This document shows, one piece after another, positions 1 through 5,487 of a DNA stretch of 5,487 nucleotides. The stretch spans positions 1-5,487 of the forward strand of contig JAGHDR010000320.1 in NCBI GenBank assembly GCA_021159825.1. Direction: 5' to 3'. The translations under genes were made by a program, and so were the position numbers. This DNA comes from Deltaproteobacteria bacterium (lineage in GTDB: Bacteria > Desulfobacterota > DSM-4660 > Desulfatiglandales > Desulfatiglandaceae). Numbering within the stretch: position 1 is the first letter of the stretch; each line of letters starts with the position of its first letter. Under the pieces are notes generated by a model. The model was not told the DNA's origin. It searched no databases and saw nothing but the letters and a program-made list of their open reading frames with translations.

Positions 1-2
1 AT

Positions 3-1688
3 ATTGATGATGTCCTTAAGAATGATAAAAAAAGCGCTGAAAGAATAAAAATTATTATTGAAGCAACTAAATATGCACATTCAAAATATAACATGAAAGT
101 ATATGTTTGGTGTCATGAATTTTCAGGAATAAGCAAAATACAGCCGATTATTTATACAACACCAAACGCGAAAGTATGGAAAGGACGTAAAGAGGCATAC
201 AAAAAAGCGCTGAAAGAAATCATCCCTGACGTTGATGGAATTATTCTGATGTTCGGTTCTGCTCCGGTTACACCATGGTCCACAATAAGCACTGCTCCTC
301 AGGCTTACAGAATACAAAAAATAGTGGAATATATCGGTGGATATGTTACAAAAGATTTAAATAAAGAACTGTTCATTAGAACTTTTGTCCATAACCCTCT
401 CGAAGTTCCATGGCACAGCATGGGTCTGAAAAGTGTGAAAGATGTTGAATTTACAGGAATGCATAAAGGGCCTGTTCAGGATTGGGAACCATACAATCCG
501 CATCATCCATGCATTGGAAATATCGGAAATCATCCATGTGTAGAGGAACTTGACGTTGCCGGTGAATATTATGGACTCGCAATTTTACCTTTCTGTGCTC
601 CCGGGTATTATCGCTATAGATTAAACCATCTCTGGAAAAATAACGGAGAAGGTGCTGTAATGCGCGTTGAGAGAGGAACAAACAGTGCATTTAATACACC
701 AAATGAAATAAACGTTTATGCAGTCAGCCAGTTCATTAATGATAGAAACAAACCGATTGAAGAAATCTGGGATGAATTTATCGGTTATTACTACAAACAG
801 CCAAAAGTTTCTGAAAATGCTAAAGCATTAAAGGAAATATTAAAAAACACATTTCCGATACGCAGGAAATCCCACTATGTCCGGGGAATATGGGCTTTTG
901 CAAAAAGCAGTGATTTTCCGAAAAGCACAAAACTCAGCGATGGACAGTTTTTCAGCAGGGGTATGATGCCTCAATGGGATTCTGCATGGCTGGATGAATG
1001 GTCAGCATTAGCTGCTTTTATAAGTAAACAGACAATCCTTCATATATGGCAGGAAGGAACAGAAGCTGTAGGCCTTGCAAATGAAAGCCTTGAAAAATTT
1101 AAAAAGCTTGATATATCAGAGAAAAAAGATGAAACCCATAAATGGCTTCTTCATCAGAAATATACAACGGAAGCATGGCTGGATATTGATTTGATAACAT
1201 GGTCTTTGAAGTATAGAAAAACTCATCCTTTTGAGAAAAAGACTAAAAACTGGATCACCTGGGCTTACAATGACCTTATAAGAATTCATGACAGGATGGT
1301 TGAAGATGGTTTGTCGGATGTAAAAGTTCAATCTCCGGCTTCACTTAAAAAGTTTATGGATACTGTTAAAGAAAACGTAGGAAGCGGAAAAGGCAGTAAG
1401 CCTCAAACTTTCTTATTCTCTCCGGTAAAAACCGTTGATGTTGACTCAAATTCTGTAACAATTGAATTCAGCACAAATAAAACAGCAAAGGTATCAATAG
1501 ATTACGGATTGGAGTTACCGGATTACACAAACACAAAAGATATCGGCAAGGTGGAAGTAAACACTCTGCAAACTGTAACTATTCCAGGATTAGAACCGAA
1601 CAGCCGTTATGTTGTAAGACTTCGCGGAACCTATAAAAATAAAGAATATTTAGGAGGTGATTTCTGGATATTCACTCCGGTAAAATAA
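3..1688 (+). CDS. GH67-like (alpha-glucuronidase-like) glycoside hydrolase with C-terminal FN3-like domain, 5'-truncated
   Basis: The frame is open from the left edge, and 561 residues are visible. The ATG at 93 is probably internal: it has no ribosome binding site, and the 30 codons before it read as a helix leading into the strand MKVYVWCHEF, as in a (beta/alpha)8 barrel. The order of segments recalls GH67 alpha-glucuronidases: a KELFIRTFVHNP strand (visible residues about 121-132), a DVEFTGMHKGPVQDW segment (about 147-161), and ELDVAGEYYG (about 182-191), which resembles the GH67 segment ending in Glu-Tyr-x-Gly. A helical region follows (about 240-455), then a Gly/Ser/Lys linker (about 461-468) and a beta-rich fibronectin-III-like domain (about 471-560) ending TYKNKEYLGGDFWIFTPVK. 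Any signal peptide lies outside the window. The family match is from memory of motifs; catalytic residues and substrate are not established. It could be another TIM-barrel hydrolase of the GH20/GH67/GH84 type. Its base composition differs sharply from all other genes here, and it converges on lptF. Confidence 0.6.
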   Translation: MDDVLKNDKKSAERIKIIIEATKYAHSKYNMKVYVWCHEFSGISKIQPIIYTTPNAKVWKGRKEAYKKALKEIIPDVDGIILMFGSAPVTPWSTISTAPQAYRIQKIVEYIGGYVTKDLNKELFIRTFVHNPLEVPWHSMGLKSVKDVEFTGMHKGPVQDWEPYNPHHPCIGNIGNHPCVEELDVAGEYYGLAILPFCAPGYYRYRLNHLWKNNGEGAVMRVERGTNSAFNTPNEINVYAVSQFINDRNKPIEEIWDEFIGYYYKQPKVSENAKALKEILKNTFPIRRKSHYVRGIWAFAKSSDFPKSTKLSDGQFFSRGMMPQWDSAWLDEWSALAAFISKQTILHIWQEGTEAVGLANESLEKFKKLDISEKKDETHKWLLHQKYTTEAWLDIDLITWSLKYRKTHPFEKKTKNWITWAYNDLIRIHDRMVEDGLSDVKVQSPASLKKFMDTVKENVGSGKGSKPQTFLFSPVKTVDVDSNSVTIEFSTNKTAKVSIDYGLELPDYTNTKDIGKVEVNTLQTVTIPGLEPNSRYVVRLRGTYKNKEYLGGDFWIFTPVK

Positions 1689-1739
1689 ATTCAATTTTAC
1701 TCTTGAAAAGCAACATCATGGATGCTCATCGCCCACGCC
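1689..1739. other. Short convergent intergenic region containing a compositional junction
   Basis: These 51 bases separate the TAA of the hydrolase from the TAA of lptF. The left part, to about 1718, is AT-rich like the hydrolase; from about 1720 the sequence is G/C-rich like the envelope locus. There is no strong hairpin or T-run, so I see no terminator for either converging gene. On the minus strand an ATG at 1729-1727 lies 10 bases after the lptF stop and reads Met-Ser-Ile-His before losing any resemblance to a permease, with a stop seven codons later. It may be the first codons of a lost lptG, but this is weak. Confidence 0.55.
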
Positions 1740-2816
1740 TTATCGGCTGCGCCGGAGAAATGCCCGGCGTGGTCGCCACAGAAGCACCAACAGCAAGCAG
1801 GCCAACAGGATCTGGGTCAACCAGATTCCCGGTATGTCGCCCACAACACCCTGCCCAACCCATTTTTTGGTAATTGCGCCCAGGTTGTAATAGACGGCGA
1901 AGACTAAAATTCCCAGGGGCATCCTGGTGTATTTTCCCTGCCGGGGCGAGGATCGGCTCAACGGCACGCCAAGAAGGGCCAACAGGATGGTTGAAAAGGG
2001 TGCAGCCAGTCGCCACTGTAATTCAGCGAGTTCTTCCGGATGACCCGAATGCCACAATTGTTCGGTTGAAACGGCCTTCACCTTTTGTTTCAATGGCATC
2101 ACATCTTTGGGCGCCAGGGGCATTTCCAGGTTTCTGAACCGTAAAATACCCCATGCCTTTTCGGTTTCGGAAAACGTATACAAATGACCGTCTTGAAATA
2201 CCAGAACAGGTTCCGGGACCGCATCCCGGGAGCGTTGCGCGGCGGTCTCCGCATAAACGATTACCAGTTCATCATGGCGTCTGATTTGCATAAATACATG
2301 CCGGGCTTGATTTTTGCGGTGATCAACCTTCTCTGCAAAGATGACCATTCCGCCATCCTCGAGTTCATAAAAATTCCCGCCTTTCATTCGCGTGATATCA
2401 AAATTAACCTCTGCCCCGGCCTTCAACCCAAAAAACTGATTCCATGCCCAGGGGCGAATGTACAGAGAAAAACAGGCCACAATCATACCGGCCGTAATGG
2501 CTAAAAGCACAACCGGTTTCAGCACGCGAACCATGCTTATGCCGCAGGCGGACATGCCGGTCATTTCAGAATTCATGTAAAAGCGGCCAAAAGCGATCAT
2601 CACCGATAAATACAGGGTCGTCGGCAATAACACCTCCAGAGCAATGGCGATTCTGAGCAGGACCAAAAGGATGACCGTGGAACCCGGCAACTGGCCCCGG
2701 ACCGCATCCTCCAGATACCGCGCGGCGATATAGCACCCGAAAATACCCATTAGCACGGTACATATCGTCATTGCGGGCTTGGATATTTCACGCATGATGT
2801 AACGATCAATAATCAC
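1740..2816 (-). CDS. lptF: LptF-family permease of the LptBFGC lipopolysaccharide export complex
   Basis: Inner-membrane LptF/LptG (YjgP/YjgQ) proteins pair with LptB ATPase and LptC to extract lipopolysaccharide from the inner membrane and pass it to the periplasmic bridge. With the GTG start at 2816 the protein is 358 residues, normal for the family, and begins VIIDRYIMREI, the typical LptF opening. Hydrophobic segments lie at about 14-32, 48-76 and 99-120. A periplasmic beta-rich domain follows (about 125-260), then three more segments at about 269-286, 299-315 and 328-347. The stretch LAELQWRLAAPF, GVPLS, then PRQGK (residues 291-295) matches the LptF rather than LptG subfamily. A longer frame to 2957 exists but lies inside the upstream gene. 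The start overlaps the end of the nucleotidyltransferase by 11 bases, which suggests translational coupling. lptG, its usual companion, does not follow in this window. Confidence 0.9.
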   Translation of the reverse strand: MIIDRYIMREISKPAMTICTVLMGIFGCYIAARYLEDAVRGQLPGSTVILLVLLRIAIALEVLLPTTLYLSVMIAFGRFYMNSEMTGMSACGISMVRVLKPVVLLAITAGMIVACFSLYIRPWAWNQFFGLKAGAEVNFDITRMKGGNFYELEDGGMVIFAEKVDHRKNQARHVFMQIRRHDELVIVYAETAAQRSRDAVPEPVLVFQDGHLYTFSETEKAWGILRFRNLEMPLAPKDVMPLKQKVKAVSTEQLWHSGHPEELAELQWRLAAPFSTILLALLGVPLSRSSPRQGKYTRMPLGILVFAVYYNLGAITKKWVGQGVVGDIPGIWLTQILLACLLLVLLWRPRRAFLRRSR

Positions 2817-3561
2817 GTTCCATCCCACCTTTTTTGCCGTATCCGCCGGAAACGACCCGGTCCGCCTGTTCGAGATCAGCAGGGTAATCCACCTCGCACC
2901 AACGCAGCCCGGTGATGGAACAGGTCCACACCGGCATGATCCGGGCCATTTCATCAATCACGGACAGGTACCATTTCCCGCCGGCCGCGGCGTCGCCCAA
3001 GGCCTTTTTCAAGGCATTGCGGAATAACAGGGGACCCGCCTCGCGAAACAGGATCATACCGATGGACTCTCCTTGAACCTTGTCATGGGCGATGTTTTTC
3101 CCAATTCTGAGAAGCTGGCGCCCCTCCATCGCCACTTTCATATCATCGGCGTCATACAGCTCCTTATGATCTACGACAACCGTTACCGGATGATCAGGCG
3201 ATTTAAAAAGACGCTTCAGCACGTCGGTCTCAAATAGGGTGTCGCCATTCAAGAGGATAAAATCCTCGTCCATTTCATGGCGTGCGGCCCAGCAGCTCAC
3301 CAGGTTGTCCGTTGTGGCATATGCCGGATTGTAAAGGGTTCTGACGGGTCCGGGTCCATAGGATCGCTGAAGAACCGCCTCGACCTTTTCCCCATGATAC
3401 CCGGTTACGACGATGATCTTATCAACCCCGCATTGGCGCAGTGCATCGATCTGCCATTCAATCAATGTCTTTTTTTGAACCGGCAAGAGACATTTCGGGG
3501 TCTCAGCCGTCAGCGGCAACAATCGTTTTCCCTGCCCGGCGCTTAGAATGATTGTTTTCAT
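2806..3561 (-). CDS. Nucleotidyltransferase-fold NTP transferase, LicC-like (phosphocholine/sugar-phosphate nucleotidyltransferase)
   Basis: This 251-residue protein looks complete and cytoplasmic. Enzymes of this fold couple an NTP to a phosphorylated sugar or alcohol, releasing pyrophosphate. The N-terminus MKTIILSAGQGKRLLPLT carries the nucleotide-binding G-x-G-x-R loop (residues 9-13), followed by TPKCLLPV with the conserved Pro-Lys (22-23). NGDTLF (105-110) holds the metal-binding Asp107, and EVDYPADL (223-230) holds the likely second Asp225. The compact size, lack of a beta-helix acyltransferase domain, NLVSCWAA (86-93), GESIGMILF (164-172) and YLSVIDEMA (198-206) resemble LicC-type CTP:phosphocholine cytidylyltransferases, but substrate specificity is not readable. 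The ATG at 3561 is supported by AAGG six bases upstream. The neighbour is a CDP-alcohol-type phosphotransferase, which fits a role in supplying a CDP-activated donor. It overlaps lptF downstream. Confidence 0.8.
   Translation of the reverse strand: MKTIILSAGQGKRLLPLTAETPKCLLPVQKKTLIEWQIDALRQCGVDKIIVVTGYHGEKVEAVLQRSYGPGPVRTLYNPAYATTDNLVSCWAARHEMDEDFILLNGDTLFETDVLKRLFKSPDHPVTVVVDHKELYDADDMKVAMEGRQLLRIGKNIAHDKVQGESIGMILFREAGPLLFRNALKKALGDAAAGGKWYLSVIDEMARIMPVWTCSITGLRWCEVDYPADLEQADRVVSGGYGKKGGMERDY
2825..2830 (-). promoter_or_regulatory. Ribosome binding site deciding the GTG start of lptF
   Basis: The minus strand reads AGGTGG followed by an 8-base spacer and then GTG ATT ATT GAT. This supports the GTG at 2816, and the resulting N-terminus matches the conserved IIDRY start of LptF proteins. 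The site lies within the last codons of the nucleotidyltransferase gene. A second in-frame GTG at 2828-2826 overlaps the motif itself and is less likely to be used. Confidence 0.6.
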
Positions 3562-3616
3562 AGACAGCCTTGGATTATGATTTTACGTTAGTGCCTTACT
3601 CCTGAAACCCTGTCAT

Positions 3617-3702
3617 AAAAAAACAAGAAAAGTGAAAGGTGAAAAGTGAAGAGTAAGGGATCGAGATATCAACTTGTCACTCTTCACTCTTCACTCTTCA
3701 CT
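3617..3702 (-). terminator. Long imperfect hairpin followed by a T-rich tract (terminator-like)
   Basis: In the minus-strand transcript, bases 3702-3677 (part of the heptamer array) can pair with 3656-3631. By eye this is 26 positions with 22 Watson-Crick pairs, 3 G-U pairs and 1 mismatch. The inner 18 positions, 3694-3677 with 3656-3639, contain only 2 G-U pairs and no mismatch. The loop is the 20 bases 3676-3657. Beyond the stem the transcript runs through TTTCTTG into seven T residues (3623-3617). This has the shape of an intrinsic terminator for the phosphotransferase gene ending at 3730, though the stem is A/G versus T/C rich rather than G+C rich. If it terminates, the downstream nucleotidyltransferase needs its own promoter. 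Confidence 0.4.
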
Positions 3703-3729
3703 CTTCACTCTTCACTCTTCACTCTTCAC
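3677..3729. repeat. 7-bp tandem repeat, unit TCACTCT, 7 full copies plus TCAC
   Basis: Seven perfect copies of TCACTCT (minus strand AGAGTGA) run head to tail, followed by a four-base partial copy. The array begins the base after the hairpin loop and ends the base before the TAG stop codon (3732-3730) of the phosphotransferase-like gene. Diverged inverted units (GTGAAAG, GTGAAAA, GTGAAGA) lie at 3632-3652 and make the hairpin. Perfect short tandem units can change in number by slippage. The array is non-coding as annotated, so changes in copy number would not shift a reading frame. Confidence 0.95.
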
Positions 3730-4965
3730 CTATTCAGTAACAGCATTGGGTTGCGGGTATCCCGCTTTGGGTGTTTGGTCGGCGACCCTTCCCGCCGGTT
3801 GAAAGCCTTTGCGGTCCGAGGCCGAATGCAGAAGGAAATCTGCGATGGCCCTGGCGCCTCTTTCGGCCGCCGTGGTCTCCCGCTCGGTATGGAACGTGTA
3901 GGCGAAAGCCTCGCGCTGCCTTTTGATAAACCGATGATGGGTGGCAAATGCCTGCTTCAGCGCCTGAACGAACTCCGGCCCGATGTTTTCGACCACCTGC
4001 CCCAATGTCCAGTGAAGATAGGCAGGATTGCCCTGCCAGGCGACCTGATGGCCGTTCAGAAAAATACAGGGCCGGGGTTCCAGCAAAAATTCATAGACCT
4101 GACTGCTCACGTCCCCGAGATAGATATCGGCTGCCAGCATATAGGTCATATCCACTGAAGCGTTGCTGCCCGTATCAATATGAATATTCGGCGCCTGGCG
4201 GTATTTCCGGGGCAGGAATGCGCCATGCCGCATGCTTCTTTTAAAAAGCACCACATGGGGCGCAAAAATCAGGTTGACCTCCCTGTGATTAAAAAAATAT
4301 TCAAGCACCTGCAACCCCATGGTCCTCCAGGAGGATTCCGACTGGTCGAAATGGGGATTGTACACGACGATGGGGTTGTCATTGTTGAACAGTCGTGGAA
4401 TTTTTCGCTTCAGGCCCCGGACGACCTCGAATTTTGGATAGCCTGCCACAGCGAAGCGTCCCTCGCGCAAGAATCCCAGGGCATTGAGCCGGTCTACATA
4501 TTTTTGACCCGGCAGGAGGGTAAAATCAAAGGCCAATGAACGGTCTCGGTCATCAAACCCTCCCTTTCTGTCCCCCGCGCCATGACGGGTGTGGATCATG
4601 ATCAGATCCTTCAATCCGCAGGTCTTACGCAGGTGCATACAGGTGCGCTCAGGCGCTACAAGGGCATCCAGCCCTCGAAAGAAACGGAGGTTACAGCGCA
4701 GCATGACCCTTTTCCGCACGAACAGCCATCCGGATACAATCGGGTCGATTTTTCTGTAAGGCCAGGGAACCGTCAACATCTGAAATTTACAGCGATGCCC
4801 CGGGTACAGGGTTCCTATGGCCTCAACAAGATCCATCTCCTGACGGGATGAGCACGCAACCATCACTTCCATATCCTGATAGCGCCGCGACAGTTCAAAT
4901 GCATAGGGCGCCGCATGAGGCACCTGGTGAGGAAAATAATGATTAAAAAGAAATCCGATTCGCAA
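3730..4965 (-). CDS. CDP-glycerol glycerophosphotransferase-like (TagB/TagF-type) polymer phosphotransferase
   Basis: With a TTG start at 4965 the protein is 411 residues and begins MRIGFLFNHYFPHQ, a Rossmann-like first strand of a GT-B-type fold. Family enzymes transfer a glycerol- or ribitol-phosphate type group from a CDP donor onto a surface glycan or lipid carrier. Visible signatures are HTRHGAGDR (about 125-133, in the place of the TagF Trp-His-Gly motif), YNPHF (202-206), FAPHVVLF (234-241) and GDVSSQVYEFLLEPRP (284-299), the last matching the CDP-binding Asp-x-Ser-Ser...Glu...P region. No transmembrane segment is evident, so it is probably cytoplasmic or peripheral at the membrane. 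The last 30 or so residues look like a non-conserved tail. The start is uncertain: no ATG fits. An ATG at 5067 would overlap the ABC gene and add 34 residues that do not look conserved. A weak GGGTG lies five bases before the TTG. Donor and acceptor are unknown. Confidence 0.75.
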   Translation of the reverse strand: MRIGFLFNHYFPHQVPHAAPYAFELSRRYQDMEVMVACSSRQEMDLVEAIGTLYPGHRCKFQMLTVPWPYRKIDPIVSGWLFVRKRVMLRCNLRFFRGLDALVAPERTCMHLRKTCGLKDLIMIHTRHGAGDRKGGFDDRDRSLAFDFTLLPGQKYVDRLNALGFLREGRFAVAGYPKFEVVRGLKRKIPRLFNNDNPIVVYNPHFDQSESSWRTMGLQVLEYFFNHREVNLIFAPHVVLFKRSMRHGAFLPRKYRQAPNIHIDTGSNASVDMTYMLAADIYLGDVSSQVYEFLLEPRPCIFLNGHQVAWQGNPAYLHWTLGQVVENIGPEFVQALKQAFATHHRFIKRQREAFAYTFHTERETTAAERGARAIADFLLHSASDRKGFQPAGRVADQTPKAGYPQPNAVTE

Positions 4966-5017
4966 TACGACACCCAAAATCTCCCATGGAAACCCTTCTT
5001 GTGATTCAAACGCCCAT

Positions 5018-5487
5018 TCAGGCGGACATTGCCGTCGGTTGCCCATGCCCCGCGTGGTTTTCCACAAGCCCGGCCTCGCCGTTTTTCAATTGAAAAACCC
5101 TGTCCGCCTCATGGAACATGGCCTTTTGATGCGAAATCGCCAGGATCGTGAGTTTTCCTTTCAGCCCGCCCAACGTTCTGCAGATATCCGCCTCGCTGAC
5201 GGGATCCAGCGCGCTGGTGGCCTCATCCAGAATCAAGAGTTGCGGTTTATGCACCAGCGCCCGCGCAATGGTAATCCGCTGCCGCTGGCCGCCGGAAAGC
5301 CGCCCCCCCCGTTCGCCCACGACACTATGAATCCCTTCCGGCATTTCCATGACAAAATCCCGGGCCCCTGCATCACGAAGGGCCCGCTCCGCATCTTTTT
5401 CCGTAAATTCAGGGGCGCCCAGGGTCACATTAACAAGCACCGTGTCATGCAAAAGCAGTGTTTCCTGGGGTACATAGCCGATCATCC
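5018..5487 (-). CDS. ABC exporter, C-terminal part of the ATP-binding domain (MsbA-like), 5'-truncated
   Basis: The gene enters from the right edge, and 155 residues plus a partial codon are visible. The first visible Met is internal: it leads directly into the Q-loop IGYVPQET. In order: Q-loop Gln (residue 7), signature LSGGQRQR (63-70), Walker B LLILDE (83-88), D-loop SALD (91-94) and switch His in ISH (119). All catalytic motifs that should lie in this half are intact; Walker A and any membrane domain are outside the window. The MPEG...VVGERGGRLSGGQ pattern is typical of exporter half-transporters of the MsbA/lipid or glycan flippase type, but the substrate cannot be inferred. It lies 52 bases before the phosphotransferase-like gene on the same strand, so the two may share a transcript and a surface-polymer pathway. 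Confidence 0.88.
   Translation of the reverse strand, partial: MIGYVPQETLLLHDTVLVNVTLGAPEFTEKDAERALRDAGARDFVMEMPEGIHSVVGERGGRLSGGQRQRITIARALVHKPQLLILDEATSALDPVSEADICRTLGGLKGKLTILAISHQKAMFHEADRVFQLKNGEAGLVENHAGHGQPTAMSA

Noticed and set aside
93..1688. ATG at 93 as the true start of the hydrolase
   Set aside because: The frame is open to the left edge, the upstream 30 codons read as normal protein joined to the barrel strand, and no ribosome binding site precedes the ATG.
1714..1730. Terminator between the two convergent genes
   Set aside because: Only four-base palindromes are present (CATC/GATG), with no T-run on either strand close to a stable stem.
1740..2957. Longer 405-residue version of LptF
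   Set aside because: The added 47 residues lie within the nucleotidyltransferase gene in another frame and do not resemble an LptF N-terminus; the GTG at 2816 has a ribosome binding site and gives the family's usual start.
3580..3608. Promoter for the nucleotidyltransferase: minus-strand TAAAAT (3585-3580) with GTTTCA 17 bases upstream
   Set aside because: The -10 matches the consensus at 5 of 6 positions but the -35 at only 3 of 6; in AT-rich intergenic DNA this is not convincing without expression data.
3617..3729. CRISPR array
   Set aside because: The units are 7 bp, directly adjacent and without spacers, and no cas genes are present.
3646..4158. Plus-strand frame of 170 residues starting in the tandem repeat
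   Set aside because: Its N-terminus is a translation of the heptamer repeat and the rest lies antisense to the phosphotransferase-like gene, which has recognisable motifs; no family features are seen.
3730..5067. Longer 445-residue version of the phosphotransferase-like protein starting at ATG 5067
   Set aside because: It would overlap the ABC gene by 50 bases, and the added residues (Trp/Arg/Gln/Pro-rich) look like out-of-frame coding sequence; similarity to a Rossmann first strand begins at the TTG at 4965.

Overview
The window joins two stretches of DNA that look unrelated. Positions 1 to about 1700 are AT-rich (one 60-base row, 181-240, is 25/60 G+C) with A/T-ending codons. They hold the 3' part of one plus-strand gene for a large glycoside-hydrolase-like protein with a C-terminal fibronectin-III-like domain. 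Such genes fit carbohydrate-degrading bacteria such as Bacteroidota, Lentisphaerota or Planctomycetota, but the sequence does not settle the phylum. From about 1720 to the end the DNA is clearly richer in G+C (row 2881-2940 is 36/60), and every gene is on the minus strand. The gene content and codon use there suggest a Gram-negative bacterium, possibly Desulfobacterota; that assignment is inference.

Layout: 3-1688 (+), 5'-truncated GH67-like hydrolase; 1689-1739, a short non-coding junction where composition changes; 1740-2816 (-), LptF-family lipopolysaccharide-transport permease; 2806-3561 (-), a small sugar/choline-phosphate-type nucleotidyltransferase that overlaps lptF by 11 bases; 3562-3729, an intergenic region with a 7-bp tandem repeat and a large hairpin followed by a T-rich tract; 3730-4965 (-), a CDP-glycerol glycerophosphotransferase-like enzyme; 4966-5017, a short gap; 5018-5487 (-), the C-terminal part of an ABC exporter ATP-binding domain that runs off the window. 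No stretch over 300 bases lacks a gene.

The four minus-strand genes read as one cell-envelope locus, transcribed ABC exporter -> polymer phosphotransferase -> nucleotidyltransferase -> lptF. A working model is that the nucleotidyltransferase activates a phospho-alcohol (phosphocholine-like or another polyol/sugar phosphate) as a CDP or NDP derivative, the CDP-glycerol-type transferase moves it onto a glycan or lipid, the ABC protein flips the product, and LptF takes part in moving lipopolysaccharide out of the inner membrane. The substrates cannot be read from the sequence. The partner gene lptG, often found after lptF, is missing: the compositional junction falls about 20 bases after the lptF stop. 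This raises the possibility that the window is an assembly chimera or a recent recombination junction.
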